From: Alphaproteobacteria bacterium
GTDB lineage: Bacteria > Pseudomonadota > Alphaproteobacteria > CAAGCB01 > CAG-977
Reading direction: 5' to 3'
Assembly (NCBI GenBank): GCA_017539865.1
Contig: JAFYCE010000062.1
Coordinates: 1 to 53,950 of the forward strand
Length of the DNA: 53,950 nt
Positions 35,727 to 44,001 of this stretch are shown here, piece by piece; the stretch's first letter is position 1; the number at the start of each line of letters is the position of its first letter. The translations under genes were made by a program, and so were the position numbers. The notes under the pieces are model-generated. The model was not told where the DNA came from. It ran no database searches and was given only the letters and a program-made list of their open reading frames with translations.

Positions 35727-37628
35727 ATGCTGATTGAATTGGCTCATTACACTCTTTTGTTTGCTTTAACGGTTGTGGGATTGCAGACGTTTTTGCTTTG
35801 CCCGACGTTATGGTCCGGCGGCTCCGCCGTAACAATCAAGCTTGGATTTCGGGGAATTTTTTTTACGGCCGGACTTTTACTGTTTTCGTTTTTTACGCTT
35901 TTATCGGGTTTTGCGGCGCATGATTTTTCATTAGCCGTTGTTTTTGAAACCTTTGATTCAGGAACATCGCCGTTTTATGCCTTACAGGCTTTTTGTTCCG
36001 CCAGAGAAGGCCTTTTCTTTACGTTCATCATTCTTTTCACGATTGTACTGCTGTCCGGTTTTTCCAAACGCGATCTGGCGACATATCAAGAGCGAGGACG
36101 ATATTTGTTTTCCGGCGGATTTTTGATTTTCTCATGGATTGTTCTGATGTTGGCGACCGCCGATCCTTTCATCCGTATAGAAGATCCCCCCTTTGAAGGA
36201 ATCGGTTTTAACCCCGAATGGCGCCCGCCGCATCAAATCCTTTTCATATTGTTTTCGTTTTTGATGTGCGCCTGCCTGACGGTTTCTTTCATCAAGATGC
36301 TCTGTATTTATTCAAAAGGCCGGCAATTCGTCCGCCCTGTTTTATGTGCAAATTTGATTGCCGCGATTTTAACGGCCTGCGCGTTGGGGATTGAATTGAT
36401 GACCGGTTTTGCGACCGTCGGGAACGGAACATTGTTTCAATGGACGCCGGCAAACGGTCTGTTGTTGTCCGTTACATTGCTGACGACGGGACAAACGGTT
36501 CTGTTGTTTTTTTGTTCAGCCGCTCCGGTTTTCATTAACTGGATTATTTTTTCCTCTTTTCTGGCGACGGTTTTTTCAAACGCCTATTTTTTAACCATTG
36601 AATACAGATTGTTCACCCAATCGAATGAAGAGACTTATTTTCCCAATCCCGTAGCAGCGATTTGCGCCTTAGCGGGAATCATTTGTTTTTTGCTGTTTCT
36701 GAATTCGGTAACCTTGAAAAAAAGATTCAAAGAAATCGGTTTTTCCGTTTTTTCACGGGAAAGCTTTACCGGCTTGGCTTTTGCGGGATTGATGGCAGCG
36801 GCTTTCAGTATCGGTTCTTTGTCGTTATTACCGGCTTTATTCATGTTTTTGCCCGATTTGCCGTTAAGGCTGTTGCCCGCATTAACGCAAAAAACCCTGT
36901 TCATAACGACGGCTTTTTCTTCCGTTTTCTTTTTCATCGCTTGCAGCCGCAAATCGCGCTTGAACGGTTGGGCGGATTTTAATAAAAGAAGCGCAAAAAT
37001 ATTTTCCGGTCTTGTTTTGATTTTGGCTGTTTTTTGTTTTTATGCTTTTCCGGAAGGCGGAAAAATAATCGCTTACACTTTGCCTTCCGTTTTGCTTTTA
37101 GGTGCGTTTGCCGTCCGTACTCCGGTAATCATTCCCTCCTCCGCTTCCGAAGTTCTTAATTTGCTGAAAACCGTTCCGGCAGTCAAATACGGTCTTTTTT
37201 TCTGTGTGACGGGATTCTTTATTTTTTCGGCGATGATCGCTTGCGCTTCGTTGAATCGAACCGAAACGACAACAACGTTAAAACTTCCGGAAACAACGGT
37301 CGGGAATTTTCCCTGTTCCGTTGAACAGATGACGGAAAAAGCGGCGAATGCGTCCGCCCGATACCGTTTGGTTTGTCCCGCTGCGTTGCAGCTTCTGTCG
37401 GGCGATTTGAATTTTCAATGGCGGGAAAACGAACTGAAAGCAAGCTTTTTGCAAACAGAACGTTTTTCAATACGGCTTATCCGGATCGATCAAACCGCGG
37501 AAGATACATTACGTCTGCACGTTTTTCACTATCCGACATTGCAGTCAGCCGGCTCGGGCGTTTTTTTAATTTGTCTGGGACTGTTTTTTTTGCTGTTTTC
37601 CGTTAAAAAGGAGACGGCCGCATTATGA
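35727..37628 (+). CDS. ccmF: Divergent CcmF-like cytochrome c maturation protein
   Basis: This 633-aa polytopic membrane protein, with about 14 hydrophobic segments, stands in the ccmF position before ccmG, ccmH and ccmI and has CcmF length. The start LIELAHYTLLFAL, SAREGLFFTF and GIGFNPEW recall CcmF landmarks. CcmF with CcmH ligates haem to apocytochrome c. The WWD haem-handling motif (normally WGGWWFWDPVENAS) is eroded to NGTLFQWTPANGLLLS, and most of the conserved histidines that ligate haem are not seen. It may bind haem in another way or have lost that role. ATG 35727 follows AAGG. The stop overlaps the ccmG start (ATGA). Confidence 0.85.
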   Translation: MLIELAHYTLLFALTVVGLQTFLLCPTLWSGGSAVTIKLGFRGIFFTAGLLLFSFFTLLSGFAAHDFSLAVVFETFDSGTSPFYALQAFCSAREGLFFTFIILFTIVLLSGFSKRDLATYQERGRYLFSGGFLIFSWIVLMLATADPFIRIEDPPFEGIGFNPEWRPPHQILFILFSFLMCACLTVSFIKMLCIYSKGRQFVRPVLCANLIAAILTACALGIELMTGFATVGNGTLFQWTPANGLLLSVTLLTTGQTVLLFFCSAAPVFINWIIFSSFLATVFSNAYFLTIEYRLFTQSNEETYFPNPVAAICALAGIICFLLFLNSVTLKKRFKEIGFSVFSRESFTGLAFAGLMAAAFSIGSLSLLPALFMFLPDLPLRLLPALTQKTLFITTAFSSVFFFIACSRKSRLNGWADFNKRSAKIFSGLVLILAVFCFYAFPEGGKIIAYTLPSVLLLGAFAVRTPVIIPSSASEVLNLLKTVPAVKYGLFFCVTGFFIFSAMIACASLNRTETTTTLKLPETTVGNFPCSVEQMTEKAANASARYRLVCPAALQLLSGDLNFQWRENELKASFLQTERFSIRLIRIDQTAEDTLRLHVFHYPTLQSAGSGVFLICLGLFFLLFSVKKETAAL

Positions 37629-38167
37629 AATGGTACGGTTTTATCTTCATCTTTTTAGTCGTTTCCGTTTTTTGCAACCTTTTCTATTCGGTTCGCCTGA
37701 ATTACACGACCGGAAATGCGATGACGGTTAAATCCTTTCCTTTACCTGAAGGGGAACTGGCCATTCTCGGACGTTCGGAAGACGCCGTACTCTCGGCTAA
37801 GACAATGCCGAAACAGCCGCTTCTTTTATTTTTCTTCGCTTCATGGTGCCGCCCCTGTGTAACGGAAGCTCCCGTTATAGCAAAATTGGCTGAAAGACGG
37901 GACGTTCCGTTTATCGGGATTGCCGTTCGCGATGATCCGGAAAAGCTGAGAGCTTTTTTAAAAAAAGCAAAGGAGCCGTATCAATTCGTCGCGCTGGATT
38001 CCCGAACGCAATGGACAGCCGCCATGCACGCCGACTTTTTGCCGACCGCATTCATTCTGGACGGCAACGGCACGGTTGTCGCCAAAATCGACGGCGTTTT
38101 GACTGAAGAGTTCTATTTCAGAACCGTTTTACCGTTTTTACAGGAGCTGAAAAATGAAACGCCTTAA
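37625..38167 (+). CDS. ccmG: CcmG/DsbE thiol:disulfide oxidoreductase
   Basis: This 180-aa membrane-anchored periplasmic thioredoxin has an N-terminal hydrophobic anchor (FIFIFLVVSVFCNLF), a thioredoxin fold with active site FFASWCRPC, and the cis-proline in FLPTAFILDGNG. It reduces the CcmH or apocytochrome disulfide so that haem can attach. It overlaps ccmF by 4 bp and ccmH by 14 bp. Confidence 0.93.
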   Translation: MKWYGFIFIFLVVSVFCNLFYSVRLNYTTGNAMTVKSFPLPEGELAILGRSEDAVLSAKTMPKQPLLLFFFASWCRPCVTEAPVIAKLAERRDVPFIGIAVRDDPEKLRAFLKKAKEPYQFVALDSRTQWTAAMHADFLPTAFILDGNGTVVAKIDGVLTEEFYFRTVLPFLQELKNETP

Positions 38168-38543
38168 GATTTTAAGTTTATTTCTTTTTTTGTTGTTTCC
38201 TTCACAAAGCCTTGCAGACGGCGATCCGTCCGTTGAAACCGAAGCACTGGAAATAGCCGACCGGCTGCGCTGTCTGGTTTGTTCTGACGAAAACATTGAA
38301 ACGGCGCAGGATGAAACCGCCAAAGACATGCGCTTTTTCATACGCCGCCATCTGGCGGACGGCAAAACGCAGGATATGGTTGTACATTTATTATTGGCAC
38401 AATACGGAGAAATGATTTCTTTAGAGGACGCCCCCTCTCCGACGACCGGAAATGAAGAAACGTTTATCGCTCTTTCCTTTTTGTCTTGTTTTGCGGCAAT
38501 GGGCTTTTATATTTTCCGCCGGTCGCGGAATTTCAAAGCATAG
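38154..38543 (+). CDS. ccmH: CcmH-type haem lyase subunit
   Basis: This 129-aa protein has a signal peptide (LKILSLFLFLLFPSQSLA), the redox motif LRCLVC followed by SDENIETAQDETAKDMR (a variant of the usual RCLVCQNQSI), and a C-terminal membrane helix with a short basic tail. It accepts electrons from CcmG and presents apocytochrome to CcmF. The DEN in place of the usual QNQ is a small departure. Confidence 0.93.
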   Translation: MKRLKILSLFLFLLFPSQSLADGDPSVETEALEIADRLRCLVCSDENIETAQDETAKDMRFFIRRHLADGKTQDMVVHLLLAQYGEMISLEDAPSPTTGNEETFIALSFLSCFAAMGFYIFRRSRNFKA

Positions 38544-38552
38544 AGGCATATC

Positions 38553-39278
38553 ATGGTTTTGTTTCTGACAACTTTGCTTTTATTGACCATCGGCGCGTTA
38601 AGCTTATTCATCTTTCCGATTTTGCCGCTGAATCGAGGACACGGAAAAGACAAACGGGCAAAGTTGATTTACATTTGTTTTGTTTTCTTTCTTTTCGCCG
38701 TTTTGGTTCCTGTTCTTTACGGATGGCGCGGAAAAGCGTTGATGCCGGATTATCCGCTGGCTTTCCGCGACACTTTGCAAGCGGAAGAAAAAACACACTT
38801 AATGGCTAAAGTCCGCCGAATGGAAAAATATTTGGAAGCCTATTCCGATGATGAGATCGTCTGGCGACATCTGGCACAGGCATACCGTTCGGCCGGTTAT
38901 TACGACAAAGCGGCGACAGCATATCGAAACGCCATAGAATGGGGCATTCCCGAAGACATTTCCGGTTGGCATTCTTTAGCGGAAACGTTGATTCAAGCAA
39001 ACAACGGACGAATCACCGGCGAAGCGCAAAAAGCGTTGGAAAACGTTCTGCGTTATCGGCCGGACGATCCGAAAGCGATTTATTTTCTGGGATTGGCGCG
39101 ACTGCAAAACAAAGAACCGCAAAAAGCGCTGGCGCTGTGGCGGCATCTGGAGCAAACGCTGTCCGGCGAAGATCCGTGGCTGACAGTCATTCACGAAAGA
39201 ATCGCCTTTTTGCAGAAAACATTGCGGACAGATGCTCGCGCCATCAAGCCGCAAGCCCCTCTTCCGGTGATAAAATAA
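38553..39278 (+). CDS. ccmI: CcmI-like TPR protein
   Basis: This 241-aa protein has two N-terminal membrane helices separated by a basic loop (GHGKDKRAK). TPR-like helices follow from about residue 90 (DEIVWRHLAQAYRSAGYYDKAATAY, a repeat near DDPKAIYFLGLARLQ). CcmI is the chaperone that brings apocytochrome c to the CcmFH ligase. It lies 9 bp after ccmH, ending the ccmFGHI operon. CcmABCDE are not in the window. It converges on the antiporter gene 8 bp away. Confidence 0.9.
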   Translation: MVLFLTTLLLLTIGALSLFIFPILPLNRGHGKDKRAKLIYICFVFFLFAVLVPVLYGWRGKALMPDYPLAFRDTLQAEEKTHLMAKVRRMEKYLEAYSDDEIVWRHLAQAYRSAGYYDKAATAYRNAIEWGIPEDISGWHSLAETLIQANNGRITGEAQKALENVLRYRPDDPKAIYFLGLARLQNKEPQKALALWRHLEQTLSGEDPWLTVIHERIAFLQKTLRTDARAIKPQAPLPVIK

Positions 39279-39286
39279 AAAGGGAA

Positions 39287-41008
39287 TCAAACACCTGCGC
39301 CGGCCGTCGGCAAAGATGCGTTCAAAGTATTTTCCTGACGCAAAACAGCCGCTGTTTCACGGATGCGATCTTCATCGCCGTTCAGACTGAGAATGGTCGC
39401 CGCCGCCAGACGGATGCCGCATTCCTGCGTTTCGGAAATAACCCCCGTCGCCCCCAAACGTACCAATTCCCCCCAACGCGTGTCATCATTGCACCGGATA
39501 AAAACGGGAATGGTCTTGGAAACCTCGCGAACGGCCTGCAATACACGAATTGCGGACGGCAGACCGCTGATACAAATCATGACGGCCTTGGCTTTTGAAA
39601 TGTTGGCGGCCTCCAAGATACGGACATGCCCCGCATTCCCGAACAAATAATCCCTGTTGTTTTTCTTGGCGCGTTCGATATGGGAAACGTCGGTATCCAT
39701 AACCAAAAACGGAATCTCGTTGCGTGTCATCATGCGCGCGGCGGCCTGACCGACCCGACCGTAACCGATCAGCAACACATGATTTTCCAGCTCTTTTTCC
39801 CCGTCGATATCCTCCGGAACAGCGGCATTTTTTGCCGCATCCTGTTCCGCGCGCTCCTTATCCAACCGTTTTAAAACAAAAGAGCTGACAAACGGCGTCA
39901 ACGACATGGATAACGCGATGACAACCTGTAGCATTGAAGAAACCTGTATGCTGATTAAATGGAAATTCTGCGCGGCCAGATTAAACACGACAAAACCGAA
40001 TTCACCGGCCTGACACAAAAAGACGGAAGAAGTCACTGCGCCGCTACGGTCGACTTTCATCCGGCGCTCAATCGCGTAAAGAAGAATGAATTTAGCCCCC
40101 ATAACGCCGATGGTCAGCAAAGCAATTTGAACAATATGTTTCCAAGCATAATGAATATCGATCATCATGCCGACGGACAGGAAGAAAATCCCTAAAAGCA
40201 TGCCGCTGAAAGACGCGATCTCCGCTTCGACTTCATGTCCGAAATCGGTTTCGGCGATCAACATCCCTGCCAGAAAAGCCCCTAAGGAAATCGACAATCC
40301 CGCCATATTCGTCGCCCAAGCCGTCGCCAGAAACGTAAAGAAAACGACCGCTGTGAACGCTTCGGAATTTTTAGTGGAAACGACAATGCGGAACAAAGGT
40401 TTGACCAACATACGGCCTATAACCATAATCAGGGTCACCGCCCCGACCGCCTGCGTAAAAGCTTGCGATAAACTGCCGATTGTCGTAGCGTCCGTTTGCG
40501 CCATACGCGGTAACAAGACCATAATCGGAATAACGGCCAGATCCTGCATCAGCAGAATACCGACCGTTGCACGGCCGGCGCCGGTATGCAGTTCGCCGCG
40601 TTCCTGCATCAAGCGCAAAGCGATGGCCGTGGAAGACATAGCCAAGCCCAATCCGATGATGACGGCTTCGTTCAACGTTCTGTGCATAAAGAAAGCCGCC
40701 GTTCCGATAATGGCCGCCGTCACGAACAGCTGCAAACAGCCGAATCCGAAAATATACAAACGCATGGCTTTGAAGCGGTGAAACGACAAATCAAGTCCGA
40801 TAGTGAACATCAAAAACAACAAACCGACTTCACCGACGTTTTCGGTAACGTCCATATCGTTGATCATCCGCAGACCGTGAGGTCCCAAAACGATTCCGGC
40901 GACAATAAACGCCAGCAAGGGATTGACCTTCAGCCGGAAAAAAATAGGAATGAAAATGACAACGGCTGCTAAAAACGCCAGTATTTCCCAGACTTGATCT
41001 CCACTCAC
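39287..41008 (-). CDS. Kef-type K+/H+ antiporter (CPA2 with RCK domain)
   Basis: This 573-aa protein has an antiporter membrane domain of about 12 helices (residues 1-385; GEVGLLFLMFTIGLDLSF, GLAMSSTAIALRLM, SLGAFLAGMLIAETDF). A cytoplasmic RCK/TrkA-N domain follows with a nucleotide motif VLLIGYGRVGQAAARMM. KefB/KefC-type proteins release potassium when thiols are alkylated; other members exchange Na+ or H+. The start is GTG at 41008, with GGGGGA upstream and no better ATG nearby. Confidence 0.92.
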   Translation of the reverse strand: MSGDQVWEILAFLAAVVIFIPIFFRLKVNPLLAFIVAGIVLGPHGLRMINDMDVTENVGEVGLLFLMFTIGLDLSFHRFKAMRLYIFGFGCLQLFVTAAIIGTAAFFMHRTLNEAVIIGLGLAMSSTAIALRLMQERGELHTGAGRATVGILLMQDLAVIPIMVLLPRMAQTDATTIGSLSQAFTQAVGAVTLIMVIGRMLVKPLFRIVVSTKNSEAFTAVVFFTFLATAWATNMAGLSISLGAFLAGMLIAETDFGHEVEAEIASFSGMLLGIFFLSVGMMIDIHYAWKHIVQIALLTIGVMGAKFILLYAIERRMKVDRSGAVTSSVFLCQAGEFGFVVFNLAAQNFHLISIQVSSMLQVVIALSMSLTPFVSSFVLKRLDKERAEQDAAKNAAVPEDIDGEKELENHVLLIGYGRVGQAAARMMTRNEIPFLVMDTDVSHIERAKKNNRDYLFGNAGHVRILEAANISKAKAVMICISGLPSAIRVLQAVREVSKTIPVFIRCNDDTRWGELVRLGATGVISETQECGIRLAAATILSLNGDEDRIRETAAVLRQENTLNASLPTAGAGV

Positions 41009-41171
41009 TTGCGTTCCCCCGAAAATAGAATCCTACTTTTTGTTATAAAATAAATTTGCTAAAAAAACAATAATTTAAAGGGGATAGATGAATTTTTTTC
41101 AAATTGCATTGACGGTTTGCTTTCACTTTGGCATGATGATAAATGATTTTTTTCATCAGCGGAGGTGAACA

Positions 41172-41456
41172 ATGACAAAATCGGAATTGATTGCGCGTAT
41201 TGCCCAACTTAATCCGCATCTGTATCAAAGCGATGCAGAGAAAATCGTTTCTACCATTTTCAATGAAATCTCGGCTTCGCTGGCAAAGGGAAACCGCGTT
41301 GAATTGCGCGGCTTCGGGGTATTTTCCATCCGCACACGGAAAGCGCGCGCCGGACGCAACCCGAGAACCGGTGAAAAGGTCAGCGTCGCCGCTAAAAACG
41401 TTCCGTTTTTCAAAGCCGGCAAAAAGTTAAAAGACCGCCTGAATTCGGAAGATTAA
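41172..41456 (+). CDS. ihfB: Integration host factor beta subunit
   Basis: This 94-aa DNA-bending protein has [11 protein letters not shown], a helical body, [24 protein letters not shown] (the beta-arm with the intercalating Pro in RNPRTG) and [14 protein letters not shown]. These mark the IHF-beta type rather than HU. GGAGGTGA precedes the ATG. It lies 11 bp ahead of a LapA-type gene, the arrangement common in proteobacteria. Confidence 0.96.
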   Translation: MTKSELIARIAQLNPHLYQSDAEKIVSTIFNEISASLAKGNRVELRGFGVFSIRTRKARAGRNPRTGEKVSVAAKNVPFFKAGKKLKDRLNSED

Positions 41457-41467
41457 GGACGAAAACG

Positions 41468-41755
41468 GTGAAAATCCTTCATTTTATTTTCAGCTGCATC
41501 GTGCTGTTTCTGACCGTTTCCTTTGCTGTTTCGAACAAGCAGATGTTTCCTTTGACCCTATGGCCGTTTCCTTTTGAAATCCGTTTGCCGGTCAGTTTTA
41601 TTGTTTTGGCTTTTGCTTTACTGTTCTTTGTTTTTGGCGGTTTTTACAGTTGGCTGCTGTCCGTTCCGGTCAGAAACGAACGTTATCAGCAGGCTAAGAA
41701 AATCAAAGAACTGACACAGAAAATCGCAGAATTGGAAACGCCGGAACAGAAATAA
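41468..41755 (+). CDS. LapA-domain membrane protein
   Basis: This 95-aa protein has two membrane helices (ILHFIFSCIVLFLTVSFAVS and FIVLAFALLFFVFGGFYSW) and a C-terminal coiled coil (QAKKIKELTQKIAELE). It resembles lipopolysaccharide assembly protein A, which lies next to ihfB in many proteobacteria. The start is GTG at 41468 with AAGGA upstream. Confidence 0.9.
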   Translation: MKILHFIFSCIVLFLTVSFAVSNKQMFPLTLWPFPFEIRLPVSFIVLAFALLFFVFGGFYSWLLSVPVRNERYQQAKKIKELTQKIAELETPEQK

Positions 41756-41828
41756 GATTTCTGTCGCTTTCTTTTTTTGTTTCTGCTAAAAGAATGTCCG
41801 TAAAGAGAATTATAAAACAGGAGCTTCT

Positions 41829-42716
41829 ATGAACTGGTTGACAAGCTATGTGCGTCCCAAACTTCAAAGTTTGGTCGGTACAAAAGAGATTCCGGACAAT
41901 TTATGGGAAAAATGCCCGTCGTGCGGCGCGATGATTTATCACCGCGAACTGGAACAAAGCTTCAACATCTGTCCGCAATGCAACCATCATATGCGTCTGG
42001 ATCCTGAAAAACGGCTGGAGATGATGTTTGACGACGGCGTTTACACACCGATAGAACTGCCCGCAGTCAAAGAAGACCCTCTGAATTTTTCCGATTTGAA
42101 AGACTATACCGACCGGTTGAAAGACGCCCGCAAAAAAACGAAACAACAGGACGCCCTGCTTGTCGCTTCGGGCAAGATGGGCGGAATGAACGTTGTTGTC
42201 GGAATATTCAATTTCAACTTCATGGGCGGCTCGATGGGGACGGCTGTCGGCGAAGGAATCGTCACGGCGGTGGAACTGGCTTTACTGCAGGATGCGGCGT
42301 TGGTTTTGATTCCCGCTTCCGGCGGGGCGCGCATGCAGGAAGGCATTCTGTCGTTGATGCAGATGGCTCGAACGACCATGGCCGTCCGGAAATTAAAAGA
42401 AAAAGGATTGCCGTATTTTGTCATTTTGACCGACCCGACAATGGGCGGCGTTTCGGCATCTTTTGCCATGCTGGGCGACATCGCCATCGCCGAACCGGGG
42501 GCATTGATCGGTTTTGCCGGCGCCCGCGTCATTGAACAGACCATCCGCGCCAGCCTTCCCGAAGGCTTTCAAAAAGCCGAATACCTGATGGAACACGGCA
42601 TGGTCGATATGGTGATAGACCGCCGCAAGATTCGTCAAACGCTGATCAACCTGATGGATATGCTTCGCCATCCTCATCCGGCGACAGCTCCGGTTCCTTT
42701 CGTTCGTAAAAATTAA
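41829..42716 (+). CDS. accD: Acetyl-CoA carboxylase carboxyltransferase subunit beta
   Basis: This 295-aa protein has an N-terminal zinc ribbon (C29, C32, C48, C51) and a crotonase-like carboxyltransferase domain (GGSMGTAVGEGIVTAVELAL, IPASGGARMQEG). With AccA it moves the carboxyl group from biotin to acetyl-CoA for fatty acid synthesis. CAGGAG precedes the ATG. The usual neighbour folC is replaced here by a CoA-transferase gene 11 bp downstream. Confidence 0.96.
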   Translation: MNWLTSYVRPKLQSLVGTKEIPDNLWEKCPSCGAMIYHRELEQSFNICPQCNHHMRLDPEKRLEMMFDDGVYTPIELPAVKEDPLNFSDLKDYTDRLKDARKKTKQQDALLVASGKMGGMNVVVGIFNFNFMGGSMGTAVGEGIVTAVELALLQDAALVLIPASGGARMQEGILSLMQMARTTMAVRKLKEKGLPYFVILTDPTMGGVSASFAMLGDIAIAEPGALIGFAGARVIEQTIRASLPEGFQKAEYLMEHGMVDMVIDRRKIRQTLINLMDMLRHPHPATAPVPFVRKN

Positions 42717-42727
42717 AGAGGTTTTTC

Positions 42728-43921
42728 ATGACACCGACTAAGCCGTTGGCCGGAATCAAAGTTCTGGATTTGACCCGCGTTTTGTCCGGCCCGTATTGCG
42801 CCCAAATGTTGTTGGACATGGGAGCGGACGTTTTAAAAATCGAAAATCCGGCATGGGGGGATGACGCCCGCCTGTTCCAGCCGTTCGTCGGCAAAAAGAG
42901 TCTTTATTTCGAATGCGTCAACGGCGGTAAAAAAAGTCTGACATTGAACTTCAAAAATCCGAAAGCGGTTGACATCCTCAAAAAACTGATTGTTGACGCC
43001 GACATCTTAGTCGAAAACTATCGTCCGGGGATTATGAAAAAGTTCGGCTTGGACTACGAAAACGTCAAAAAAATCAATCCGCGCCTGATTTACGCATCGA
43101 TTTCAGGATTCGGACAAACGGGGCCTGACGCGATGAAACCCGCTTATGACATTTTGACACAGGCGCGCGGCGGCGTGATGAGCCTAACCGGTTATCCGGA
43201 CGGTGATCCGATGATGGTCGGCATATCGTTCAGCGACATGATTGCCGGCGTGTTTGCCGTCACGGCCATTACAACGGCTCTTTATCAGCGGGAAAAAACG
43301 AACGAAGGCCAGCAAATCGACATTTCCATGTTGGACTGTCAGGTTTCTTTGCTGGAAAGTTCGATGATGCGCTACCAATTTTCAAAGGTCGCACCGAAAC
43401 CGGTCGGCTGCCGCCATCCGACGGAAGCCCCTTTCCAGTCGTTCAATGCGTCCGACAGACCGTTTGTCATCGCGGCCATCGGCGATGTGATGTTCCAAAA
43501 GCTTTGCGCTTTGGTCGGTCATCCGGATCTGCCCGCCGACCCGAAGTTTTCATCAACGGCGGCGCGTCATGAAAACCGTGACGAGCTGGCCGTCATCCTG
43601 CAAAAGGAATTTTCGAAAAAAACGGCAAAAGAATGGGTGAGCGCGCTGGAAGGAAACGGCATTCCCGTTTCCTTGATTCAAAATCTGGAGGAAGTCTGCC
43701 AAGACCCGCAAGTCATCGCCCGCCACATGATGATCGATTCCGAAGATCCGGAATTGAAGGACATCAAGCTGATGGCCACGCCGATTAAAATGTCGATGTT
43801 GCCGAATCAGATTTCCCGTCCCGCCGCCCCCGCTTTGGGACAAGATACGGCGGATATTTTGCACAAACTTGGCATGAACGACGACCAAATCCAAGAATTG
43901 AAAAAAGAAGGCGTTATTTGA
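42728..43921 (+). CDS. Class III CoA-transferase (CaiB/BaiF family)
   Basis: This 397-aa protein has the family start LAGIKVLDLTRVLSGPYCAQMLLDMGADVLKIE, NYRPGIMKKFGLDYE, and catalytic Asp170 in GISFSDMIAGV. Members (Frc, CaiB, BaiF, alpha-methylacyl-CoA racemase) transfer CoA between carboxylic acids; the acid cannot be read from the sequence. It probably shares the accD transcript and ends with a bidirectional terminator. Confidence 0.93.
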   Translation: MTPTKPLAGIKVLDLTRVLSGPYCAQMLLDMGADVLKIENPAWGDDARLFQPFVGKKSLYFECVNGGKKSLTLNFKNPKAVDILKKLIVDADILVENYRPGIMKKFGLDYENVKKINPRLIYASISGFGQTGPDAMKPAYDILTQARGGVMSLTGYPDGDPMMVGISFSDMIAGVFAVTAITTALYQREKTNEGQQIDISMLDCQVSLLESSMMRYQFSKVAPKPVGCRHPTEAPFQSFNASDRPFVIAAIGDVMFQKLCALVGHPDLPADPKFSSTAARHENRDELAVILQKEFSKKTAKEWVSALEGNGIPVSLIQNLEEVCQDPQVIARHMMIDSEDPELKDIKLMATPIKMSMLPNQISRPAAPALGQDTADILHKLGMNDDQIQELKKEGVI

Positions 43922-43939
43922 TAACGCCTTTTTAATTAC

Positions 43940-43977
43940 AAAAAGAAGCCTTCGGATTTTTCCAAAGGCTTCTTTTT
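43940..43977. terminator. Bidirectional terminator between CoA-transferase and glnN
   Basis: A perfect 13-bp stem AAAAAGAAGCCTT / AAGGCTTCTTTTT has T-runs on both strands. It serves the plus-strand gene ending 43921 and glnN ending 44002. Confidence 0.93.
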
Positions 43978-44001
43978 CAAGGCAGGAAACGATGTCGTTT
44001 C

